Shown in pieces: positions 7,808 through 14,716 of a stretch of 29,704 nt of DNA. A program made the position numbers and the translations under genes. The stretch comes from Bacteroidales bacterium (lineage in GTDB: Bacteria > Bacteroidota > Bacteroidia > Bacteroidales > UBA932): NCBI GenBank assembly GCA_009774765.1, contig VSOK01000033.1, forward strand, positions 1-29,704. Direction: 5' to 3'. The notes below the pieces were generated by a model. It was given only the letters and a program-made list of their open reading frames with translations, made no database searches and was not told the DNA's origin. The number at the start of each line of letters is the position of its first letter. Positions within the stretch are counted from its first letter, which is position 1.

Positions 7808-8440
7808 ATGAAAAAGATAATGTATATGGCTATGATATCGGTAGCAGCGCTTTCGGTATCCTGCCGCAAGGAACCTTCTATGCACGATGGAGAATATCTT
7901 GTATATACGGCTCACGATGAGAATGCGGACTTTTCGAAGTATACAACCTTCAATATCCCTGATGAGATTCTTGTGATAGGGGAGAGCGAGAAGCCTGAAT
8001 ATGTGAGCGACAGCAGAGCCAAGGCCATTATAGGCGACTACAGGGAACAGCTGGAGAAAGCCGGGTTCCAGTATGTGGCGGACAAGGCCGCAGCCGACCT
8101 TGGAGTGCAGATCACATACACCGTCAAGTCCAGGTATTATTCGGACATTGTCTCCGATCCTTATTGGTGGGTTGACTATCCGGGATACTGGTCTCCGTAT
8201 TATTGGGGCAACTGGAACGGATGGTACCATTCGTATGTGGTTACATACAAATATTCGACAAATGCCCTTATGGCAGAGATCGCGGATCTTACGGCAGCCC
8301 AGGACAATGATGCCAAGCTGCCTGTGTTGTGGAGCAGTTTCATCAACGGGGAAGTCTCTTCAAATCAGTATTTTACTATGGTGAAGCTTGAAGATGCCAT
8401 TGAACAGGCATTCTCCCAGTCCCCATACATCAGAAAATAG
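7808..8440 (+). CDS. DUF4136 family lipoprotein
   Basis: The 210-residue product starts with a lipoprotein signal ending LSVSC (Cys19), so it should be anchored in the outer or inner membrane on the periplasmic side. The DUF4136 pattern is seen: an early F-S-K-Y-T-T-F segment (FSKYTTFNIPDEI), a helix with AIIGDYREQLEKAGFQ, then the AAADLGVQITYTVKS strand. An aromatic-rich Tyr/Trp/Gly stretch (about 115-140) precedes the conserved TNALMAEIADL. DUF4136 has no known biochemical role. It is followed after 26 nt by an outer-membrane protein gene, probably cotranscribed. Confidence 0.85.
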   Translation: MKKIMYMAMISVAALSVSCRKEPSMHDGEYLVYTAHDENADFSKYTTFNIPDEILVIGESEKPEYVSDSRAKAIIGDYREQLEKAGFQYVADKAAADLGVQITYTVKSRYYSDIVSDPYWWVDYPGYWSPYYWGNWNGWYHSYVVTYKYSTNALMAEIADLTAAQDNDAKLPVLWSSFINGEVSSNQYFTMVKLEDAIEQAFSQSPYIRK

Positions 8441-8466
8441 GTTGTATTATAATAAATGAAACAGAT

Positions 8467-9078
8467 ATGAAAACAAGATATATCATGATGATATTGGCGG
8501 CCGCCTTTTTGTTTGCTGCCGCTGATATGGACGCCCAGGTAGGCAAAAGATATTATATCAACGGCGGATGGCAGTTCAACGGAACTCCGGGCAATACCTA
8601 TTCGGAGACTGCAAGCGGATGGGGAGCATACGCGGAGAGCGGATGCTACCTGCTGCCGAAGCTTGCGGTCGGAGTCTTCGCCAGCTTCAACACGAACAAT
8701 GAATACGTGTCGAGAAAGGTATATCAGCTTCCGGAAGGAGCCGCTTTGTCGACGGACCTTACCAGGTCTTTGTTCCAGCTTCCGTTCGGTGCCACATTGA
8801 GATACCGGTTTACGAGAAGCAAGCTCCAGCCTTATATGGAGGCGAAAGTCGGTGCCAACTATTCATCTGAGCACACGTATTTTTCTACTATGGTGCTGTC
8901 TGACAGCCAGTGGGGATTCTACGCCTCACCGGAATTCGGACTTACCTGGCACCCGTTTGACAGAAGCAATTTCGGATTCCAGTTCGCCGTATATTACAGT
9001 TATGCGACCAATTCAAGCAAATCATTCAATATGAACGGCATCAACAACTGCGGATTCAAATTGGGAGTGTCGTTCTGA
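8467..9078 (+). CDS. Small outer-membrane beta-barrel protein
   Basis: A 203-residue protein with a signal peptide (to about DAQ24), then alternating amphipathic strands rich in Tyr, Gly and Phe and a C-terminal Phe typical of beta-barrel assembly signals. The pattern (LLPKLAVGVFASFNTN, LPFGATLRYRFTRSKLQPYMEAKVGANY, FGFQFAVYYSYATN) resembles the general OMP beta-barrel (OmpA/OmpW-like) families with about eight strands. No ligand or pore function can be assigned. It lies 26 nt after the DUF4136 gene and likely shares its promoter. Confidence 0.8.
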   Translation: MKTRYIMMILAAAFLFAAADMDAQVGKRYYINGGWQFNGTPGNTYSETASGWGAYAESGCYLLPKLAVGVFASFNTNNEYVSRKVYQLPEGAALSTDLTRSLFQLPFGATLRYRFTRSKLQPYMEAKVGANYSSEHTYFSTMVLSDSQWGFYASPEFGLTWHPFDRSNFGFQFAVYYSYATNSSKSFNMNGINNCGFKLGVSF

Positions 9079-9121
9079 TGTACAGGCGTCTTTCGCCCGA
9101 GTAATTTCAATAGCTTCCAAA

Positions 9122-9151
9122 TTGATAATTCCGATAAATGTCATAACTTTG
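9122..9151 (+). promoter_or_regulatory. Promoter of the manC-phosphoesterase-glycosyltransferase operon
   Basis: TTG (9122-9124) and TAACTTTG (9144-9151) are separated by 19 nt, an excellent match to the Bacteroidetes -33/-7 promoter. The predicted leader to the ATG at 9215 is about 55-60 nt. Confidence 0.65.
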
Positions 9152-9214
9152 ACTTGCCAAATGAAGGTGGCCGGCAATTCTGTCAACAATCCGGTCCCTT
9201 GCTTTAACTGAAAT

Positions 9215-10264
9215 ATGATGAATACTCACGTTGTAATTATGGCTGGAGGTATAGGCAGCAGGCTATGGCCTGTCAGCACTCCGGAAATGCCGAAACAATT
9301 TATTGATATCCTTGGGGTCGGACGGACTCTGATTCAGCTGACAGTCGACAGGTTCTCTCCTGTCTGTACAATGGATAATGTCTGGATCGTGACTTCCCGA
9401 AGATATGTGGATATTGTCAGGCGGCAGCTTCCGGAAATACCGGAGGAGAATATCCTTGCTGAGCCGGAACCGCGCAATACGGCACCTTGTATCGCATACG
9501 CCTGCAGGAAGATTGCTATGCGAAATCCGGATGCCAATGTTGTGGTTGCCTCTTCCGATGCCATAATTCTTGACAACGTCAAATTCATTGATGCAGTGCG
9601 CAAGGCTCTTGACTTCACTGAGGCAGGCGGTACGATAGTGACTGTCGGCATCACTCCGACAAGGCCGGAGACTGGATATGGATATATCCACGCTGCCGGT
9701 GCGCAGGAGGGATGTGTCGGAAAGGTGTCGGAGTTCAGGGAGAAGCCGGATCTGAAGACTGCCGAATCCTATCTTGAGGACGGTGGGTTTTTCTGGAATG
9801 CGGGGATTTTCATTTGGAATGTGAACACGATAGATGAGCAGCTGAGGAAATATGCTCCTCAGATATCGGCTGTAATGGATGAACTTGCTCCGTCCTTTTA
9901 TACGGAAAGGGAACAGACGGAGCTGGAGAGGCTGTTCGGCAGATGCGACAAGATATCGGTTGACTATGCCGTTATGGAAAAATCCGATGAGATCTATGTC
10001 ATCCCGTGCAATCCGGGGTGGAGCGATCTCGGAAGCTGGGGCTCGGTAAGGACACATATTGATATGGATACTGACGGAAATGCCGTTGTCGGCAGTGACG
10101 TGAGAATGTTCGGGTGTAAAGACTGCATTGTACATACAAGCGGATGTGATACAGTAATAATAGAAGGTCTTGAAGGATATGCTGTTGCCAGCAAGGGAGG
10201 CAACCTTCTTGTATGCCGCCTGTCTGAGGAGCAGCATATCAAAGATTTTCTTGCATCAAAATAA
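9215..10264 (+). CDS. manC: Mannose-1-phosphate guanylyltransferase
   Basis: This enzyme makes GDP-mannose from mannose 1-phosphate and GTP. The nucleotidyltransferase signature is GGIGSRLWPVSTPEMPKQF (11-29). Further family motifs are EPEPRNTAP (83-91), the sugar-binding FREKPD (174-179) with FFWNAGIFIW (192-201), DYAVMEKS (250-257) and WSDLGSW (269-275). At 349 residues it has only the pyrophosphorylase domain; the C-terminal cupin isomerase domain of bifunctional ManC/AlgA proteins is absent. ATG at 9215 is followed at once by a second ATG (9218), either of which may start. It heads a three-gene unit with an envelope phosphoesterase and a glycosyltransferase, so the GDP-mannose may feed surface glycan assembly. 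Confidence 0.93.
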   Translation: MMNTHVVIMAGGIGSRLWPVSTPEMPKQFIDILGVGRTLIQLTVDRFSPVCTMDNVWIVTSRRYVDIVRRQLPEIPEENILAEPEPRNTAPCIAYACRKIAMRNPDANVVVASSDAIILDNVKFIDAVRKALDFTEAGGTIVTVGITPTRPETGYGYIHAAGAQEGCVGKVSEFREKPDLKTAESYLEDGGFFWNAGIFIWNVNTIDEQLRKYAPQISAVMDELAPSFYTEREQTELERLFGRCDKISVDYAVMEKSDEIYVIPCNPGWSDLGSWGSVRTHIDMDTDGNAVVGSDVRMFGCKDCIVHTSGCDTVIIEGLEGYAVASKGGNLLVCRLSEEQHIKDFLASK

Positions 10265-10272
10265 TTTTGAAA

Positions 10273-11022
10273 ATGTCGGAACGTACCCGTTACAGGACAA
10301 TAGTCATATCGGACGTCCATCTTGGCAACAGACACGCCAAGGTACGCGAAGTGACTGATTTTCTCAGCTCTGTTGACTGCGACAGGCTGATTCTCAACGG
10401 TGACATCATAGACGGATGGCAGCTTCGCAAGTCCGGGGACAGGACCTGGAAGCCGGAATATACCGAACTGTTGAAGATAATGATGAAGATGATGGAGAAT
10501 TCCGGGACGGAAATCATATATGTAATGGGAAATCACGATGATTTCCTGCTCAATGTGACCCCGTTTTATTTTTCCAGAATCAGTATTGTCCGGGATTATG
10601 TGCTGGATTGCGGAGAACATCGGTTCTACGTTACCCACGGTGATATTTTTGACAATGTTTCCACCAAGATGAAATGGCTTGCAAAGCTCGGGGATCTCGG
10701 GTACCGTATCCTGCTTTTCATAAATCAGGAGTACAACAGATACCGGTTATGGAGGGGAAAACCTTATTATTCCCTTTCGCAGGCTATAAAACAGAAAGTG
10801 AAGAACGCCGTTTCTTCTATGTCTGGACTGGAGGTGCTTGTAGGCGACGTGGCACGTTCACATCGCTGCGACGGAGTGATATGCGGGCATATCCATCGTC
10901 CGGAGGACAGGATGATAGGTGATGTACGCTATCTCAATTCAGGTGATTGGGTTGAATCCCTCTCCTGTCTGACAGAAGATTTCGACGGCAACTGGAACAT
11001 AATGCGTTATAATGACAGATAA
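10273..11022 (+). CDS. LpxH-like calcineurin-type metallophosphoesterase
   Basis: The protein is 249 residues with the full metallophosphoesterase motif series: SDVHLG (13-18), NGDIIDGW (42-49), GNHDD (86-90), THGD (121-124) and GHIH (205-208). These bind the two catalytic metals. Sequence style and length match the Bacteroidetes relatives annotated as UDP-2,3-diacylglucosamine diphosphatase, which make lipid X in lipid A synthesis, but true LpxH function is not proven. A TTG at 10267 would add two residues; ATG at 10273, eight bases after the manC stop, was preferred. Its stop overlaps the next start by one base (TAATG), indicating translational coupling with the glycosyltransferase. Confidence 0.85.
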   Translation: MSERTRYRTIVISDVHLGNRHAKVREVTDFLSSVDCDRLILNGDIIDGWQLRKSGDRTWKPEYTELLKIMMKMMENSGTEIIYVMGNHDDFLLNVTPFYFSRISIVRDYVLDCGEHRFYVTHGDIFDNVSTKMKWLAKLGDLGYRILLFINQEYNRYRLWRGKPYYSLSQAIKQKVKNAVSSMSGLEVLVGDVARSHRCDGVICGHIHRPEDRMIGDVRYLNSGDWVESLSCLTEDFDGNWNIMRYNDR

Positions 11023-12131
11023 TGAAATATCTTTTTATAATCCAGGGAGAGGGAAGGGGGCATCTTACTCAGGCGATAACGCTTGAGAGGCTGCTTGTGC
11101 AGAACGGGCATAGTGTTGTCGGTATGCTTGTGGGCAAAAGTCCGTCAAGGCAGCTTCCTGATTTTTTTACACGCGCCGTTTCTGCGCCGGTTTCCCAGTT
11201 TGAAAGCATAAATTTTCAGAATTCGCCCAAGAACAGAAAACCTGATATGTTCAAGAGCGTATTCTACAATATGCTGCTGTTTGTCAAATATTTTCCAAGC
11301 ATAAGGTATATCAGGAGGCAGATTCTTGATTCCGGGGCGGATGTGGTAGTGAATTTCTACGAGTTGCTTGTCGGATTCGCCTATATGGCGCACAGGATTC
11401 CCGTACCTCAGGTCAGCATAGGTCATCAGTACCTGTTCTTTCATAAGGATTTCGGGCTTCCCGTCACTCATTATCCAGGCCATACAGGGCTGAACGGACT
11501 GTCAAAAATGAATTCATTCGGGGCGAAGAAACGGCTTGCCCTGTCGTTTATGCCGCTTCCTGACGATCCTAAACATAAGATAAAAGTTGTTCCTCCGCTT
11601 CTTCGGCGTGAGGTCATAGGGCTTCGGCATCCCGTGTCAGAGTCAAGCCCGCGTGTTACACAGGGTGATTATATTCTCGGATATATGCTGAATCCCGGTT
11701 TTTCCGAAGATGTCCTTGCCTGGCATAAGGAACATCCGGATGTGGAACTGAGATTTTTCTGGGACAAATGGTCGGAAGGGAGTGTCAAGAAGATAGATGA
11801 TACTCTGAGCTTCCACCTTATAGATGACAAGGAATTCCTCAGGCAGATGGCCGGCTGCAGGGCATACGCGAGTACGGCCGGTTTTGAGTCGATATGTGAA
11901 GCCATGTACCTCGGCAAGCCGATACTTATGGTTCCGTCGCATATAGAGCAGGAGATAAATGCCTTTGACGCCAAACGTAATGGGGCGGGGGTGTCTGCAA
12001 AAGAGTTTGATCTCAGCGTGCTGATTGATTTTGCCGTGGATTTCGTCCCGAATGAAAAGTTTGTCTCTTGGGTTGAGTCTGCAGATATGGTCATTTTGAA
12101 GGAGTTGGAATCCGCTGCAGAGAAAAAATGA
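11022..12131 (+). CDS. GT-B fold glycosyltransferase (UDP-glucuronosyltransferase/MurG-like)
   Basis: A 369-residue cytosolic protein without signal peptide. The N-terminus GEGRGHLTQAITLERLL has the glycine-rich loop of GT-B enzymes of the MurG/COG1819 type. The C-terminal half holds the nucleotide-sugar donor site pattern STAGFESICEAMYLGKPILMVPSHIEQEINA, here split as STAGFESICEAMYLGKP (about 287-303) and ILMVPSHIEQEINA. It should transfer a sugar from a nucleotide donor onto an envelope acceptor; donor and acceptor are not identifiable. Its start overlaps the phosphoesterase stop by one base, so the two proteins are probably made together and act on the same lipid or glycan pathway. Confidence 0.8.
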   Translation: MKYLFIIQGEGRGHLTQAITLERLLVQNGHSVVGMLVGKSPSRQLPDFFTRAVSAPVSQFESINFQNSPKNRKPDMFKSVFYNMLLFVKYFPSIRYIRRQILDSGADVVVNFYELLVGFAYMAHRIPVPQVSIGHQYLFFHKDFGLPVTHYPGHTGLNGLSKMNSFGAKKRLALSFMPLPDDPKHKIKVVPPLLRREVIGLRHPVSESSPRVTQGDYILGYMLNPGFSEDVLAWHKEHPDVELRFFWDKWSEGSVKKIDDTLSFHLIDDKEFLRQMAGCRAYASTAGFESICEAMYLGKPILMVPSHIEQEINAFDAKRNGAGVSAKEFDLSVLIDFAVDFVPNEKFVSWVESADMVILKELESAAEKK

Positions 12132-12159
12132 TATTTTTGTGAAAAAAATCTCAAAAATA

Positions 12160-12191
12160 TTTGGATAATTGAGAGCAAAGTCATACCTTTG
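12160..12191 (+). promoter_or_regulatory. Promoter of the tRNA-Lys pair
   Basis: TTTG (12160-12163) and TACCTTTG (12184-12191) are 20 nt apart, a near-ideal Bacteroidetes primary promoter. It lies about 55 nt before the first tRNA and after the end of the glycosyltransferase gene. Confidence 0.72.
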
Positions 12192-12246
12192 CAATCCGTT
12201 TTGGAAACAGAGTCAACAAACGGCTTCCGAAATGAAAATATGGATT

Positions 12247-12319
12247 GATTCGTTAGCTCAGTTGGTAGAGCACAACACTTTTAATGTTGGGGTCTTGGGT
12301 TCGAGCCCCAAACGGATCA
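12247..12319 (+). tRNA. tRNA-Lys(TTT)
   Basis: Acceptor GATTCGT pairs with ACGGATC (one G-U), with discriminator A. The D arm is GCTC-AGTTGGTA-GAGC, and the anticodon stem CAACA/TGTTG holds loop CTTTTAA with anticodon TTT. The T arm is TTGGG-TTCGAGC-CCCAA. Length is 73 nt and CCA is not encoded. Confidence 0.96.
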
Positions 12320-12346
12320 CAAACAGGACAAGTTCTTGAAAATATT

Positions 12347-12419
12347 GCTTCCCTAGCTCAGTTGGTAGAGCACGACACTCTTAATGTTGGGGTCCAGGGT
12401 TCGATCCCCTGGGGGAGCA
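12347..12419 (+). tRNA. tRNA-Lys(CTT)
   Basis: Acceptor GCTTCCC pairs with GGGGAGC (one G-U), discriminator A. Anticodon stem CGACA/TGTTG holds loop CTCTTAA, anticodon CTT. The D arm and most of the anticodon arm are identical to the preceding tRNA-Lys(TTT), pointing to tandem duplication and divergence. It lies 27 nt downstream and is cotranscribed. CCA is not encoded. Confidence 0.96.
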
Positions 12420-12424
12420 CAGAA

Positions 12425-12455
12425 AGCGAGAATCCATAATGATTCTCGCTTTTTT
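12425..12455 (+). terminator. Intrinsic terminator after the tRNA-Lys pair
   Basis: AGCGAGAATC (12425-12434) and GATTCTCGCT (12441-12450) form a perfect 10-bp stem with a 6-nt loop followed by a T-run. It also lies just beyond the 3' end of the minus-strand lipoprotein operon and could stop that transcript too. Confidence 0.88.
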
Positions 12456-12488
12456 GTTGTAGTATGTTGCTTTCTTTGGTATCCGCTT

Positions 12489-14690
12489 CTAATTTTCTTT
12501 TACGCAACGTACGTTTCTTGCATTTGAAGTACCTGCGGAGCCTCCGTTGGAAGCTTTTATGAAGTTCATCGGGCATCCTTCCTCCGGATTGTTTGTCTCT
12601 GTCTGCCAGTAGTATGAAACACCCCAGGTGCCGCTGTATGTGTCATAGCTGGACGTGAATACACCGATTTCGTTTTTCGCCTGTACCGGTACGACCCAGC
12701 CTGTCGAGAAGGCCTTTGAATAGCCGTTGCCGTTGAAAGGGAAGTAGCTTCCGCATATTTCCGCGCCCCAGCGGTTTGACGTGACTTTCCCTTTGCCTGC
12801 TTCATCTATGGCATAGAGTGTTTCCTCAGACCATACTTTCCATCCTGGAGGGCACGGATCATTGTAGGTCTTCACCGAAGGGATGTCGTCATTGGCGGTA
12901 TTGTCTCCCCATAGCATTTTGCCTGCCTCATCGATACGGTTCCAATTGTATGTATATGTATACGGGTCTCCTGTATTTCCTAAGAAGATATAAGGATGTT
13001 CCGCAGCCCATGGCAATATCTGCTCGTTGGTGTAATCTTTTCCGAAGACGGTTTCCGGTGAGTAATGGAATCTCTTGTAGTCCTGAGGGTAGAACAGCTG
13101 TTTGTCAAGATTGCCTTTGACACCGTTTCTCTGGAGTGCGATGACAGGAGTGTATGTAGGTGTCGTGTACAGTGAGTTGTATTGTCCGGCAACAGTTGTG
13201 GAGTATTCATGGAAGTGAGGGAACGGGTCCTTGCGCCCCCATTCATACAGGTTGCCTACAGTTGAGGCCGCGTGATACTTGTTTCCTGCTATCAAGTCTT
13301 CATATCCTGCAGCAGCTCCTAAGTTTCTGTCCATAATGGTCCATTCACCGGCCTTGAAGTTGGAGGTTTCCGGGTCATATCCTTCCGTTGCCCAGATGTT
13401 CCAGCTCCAGAGGAGTGTCGCGTTTGTGATCAGACCGCCTTCAGCTTTGATATTGTCGTATGTAATGCCTTCCTCCGCAAAGGCTGCAATGACAACGTTG
13501 CCGGGAATGAATGTCTTGGGTGTGTCAAAGAAAATCCTGTTTCTGTAGAGAATAAGTGAAGAAAGAAGTATCGGACACTCGTCTTTCCATCTGTCGCTGT
13601 CCTGGACCGTATTGTACCAAAGTACGAGAACGGATTTCGGTTCAATCCGTGACCCGTTGTCAATGGCGGACAATTCTGAAGGGATGAATCCGTTTCCTTT
13701 GACGGTAGCGTCAAAGGAGTAGTACTCATTGCTCTTGTTTACGATATAGGTATTGGCGGTTGCGAGTTCGCTGAGATCTTTTACCTGGACGGCGACATCG
13801 TCAGGAACATCGAAGTCAGTCTTTACTGTAATGACTTTCCCCGCAGGAAGTCCCTGCTGTGGAACGACTTTTTCCGCAATGACTGTCTCTGTGCCTCCTA
13901 TTACAGCGACCAGTTCCATAGTTTCTCCTCCAAGGTCCGGATTTATTATCATTTTTATATTGGTAGGAGAGGGCCATGAAGTCGCAAAATTGCAATCGAT
14001 ACGTATCTGAGATGATTTTTCCGCATCCGTAAGGTCAATTTCACCGGTACTGAGGTCAATGGTTCCGTTTTCAAATGCGACGGGTGCGTCCGGATTTGAT
14101 TTGCAGCGGAATATAAGTGCGTCCAGTACCATCCTCACGTCGGTTGTGAACTCGAGTTCCAATATTGAAAAAGCGTGATGAAAAGTCAATGCGAATTTTC
14201 CGTTTTCGGATTTTATTATATTTTCTGTCGCTGTCCACATAAAATCCAGTTCAGCAAGATGGTCAATGGACGTTGCGTATGTCTGGGACTGTACTGACGG
14301 TACTGATATCTGTACTTTGTGCGGATCGGCCCCTGCATTCTCTGAGTATGGATAATAGGCATAGAATGACTGTGGTTCCGTATCTGACAGCCATTTGATG
14401 CGTTCAGACCGTTTGTCGTATGAAAAAGAAGTCATTGGTGCATTGTTGTCAGCCTTGTACGCGTAATTGCTCTGGCAGGTGGAGTAGACACCTACCTTGT
14501 CGCCTTTTACCCATGCCAGCTTGAATGAGTTTTCGACTTCTTTGTATGTTACTTTTGTGGATGCCTGATCCTGGACAAAACCTCCATAGAATGATACGGT
14601 GTCGTCTTCTGGTTCTTGCGGCTCTGCCGTCTTGTCGCATCCTGCAAAAGCAAGAATTATGAGTAGGGATAATAAATATCTTTTGTTCAT
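12489..14690 (-). CDS. Fimbrillin-like (Mfa-type) lipoprotein with FISUMP-like C-terminal domain
   Basis: The 733-residue product begins with a lipoprotein signal ending LAFAGC (Cys18). Residues about 27-290 have the fimbrillin-family style (KLAWVKGDKVGVY, FYAYYPYS, KFALTFHHAFSILELEF). A middle domain follows with ATANTYIV (about 310-317), LLWSWNIWA (426-434) and TIMDRNLGA (451-459). The C-terminal third (YEWGRKDPFP, DPCPPGWKVW, NVRCVKE at the end) resembles Bacteroidetes FISUMP-like modules. It is presumably a surface-exposed glycan- or protein-binding lipoprotein; no catalytic motif is visible. The frame extends 13 codons upstream to 14729, but that overlaps the preceding gene; ATG at 14690 begins the signal. 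It is the last gene of the SusCD operon, 26 nt after its larger paralogue. Confidence 0.78.
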   Translation of the reverse strand: MNKRYLLSLLIILAFAGCDKTAEPQEPEDDTVSFYGGFVQDQASTKVTYKEVENSFKLAWVKGDKVGVYSTCQSNYAYKADNNAPMTSFSYDKRSERIKWLSDTEPQSFYAYYPYSENAGADPHKVQISVPSVQSQTYATSIDHLAELDFMWTATENIIKSENGKFALTFHHAFSILELEFTTDVRMVLDALIFRCKSNPDAPVAFENGTIDLSTGEIDLTDAEKSSQIRIDCNFATSWPSPTNIKMIINPDLGGETMELVAVIGGTETVIAEKVVPQQGLPAGKVITVKTDFDVPDDVAVQVKDLSELATANTYIVNKSNEYYSFDATVKGNGFIPSELSAIDNGSRIEPKSVLVLWYNTVQDSDRWKDECPILLSSLILYRNRIFFDTPKTFIPGNVVIAAFAEEGITYDNIKAEGGLITNATLLWSWNIWATEGYDPETSNFKAGEWTIMDRNLGAAAGYEDLIAGNKYHAASTVGNLYEWGRKDPFPHFHEYSTTVAGQYNSLYTTPTYTPVIALQRNGVKGNLDKQLFYPQDYKRFHYSPETVFGKDYTNEQILPWAAEHPYIFLGNTGDPYTYTYNWNRIDEAGKMLWGDNTANDDIPSVKTYNDPCPPGWKVWSEETLYAIDEAGKGKVTSNRWGAEICGSYFPFNGNGYSKAFSTGWVVPVQAKNEIGVFTSSYDTYSGTWGVSYYWQTETNNPEEGCPMNFIKASNGGSAGTSNARNVRCVKEN

Positions 14691-14716
14691 GGTTTTGTTG
14701 GATTTATTGTAATAGA

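Noticed and set aside
9263..10237. 324-codon open frame antisense to manC
   Set aside because: The plus-strand frame carries all guanylyltransferase motifs; the antisense frame is a codon-bias shadow.
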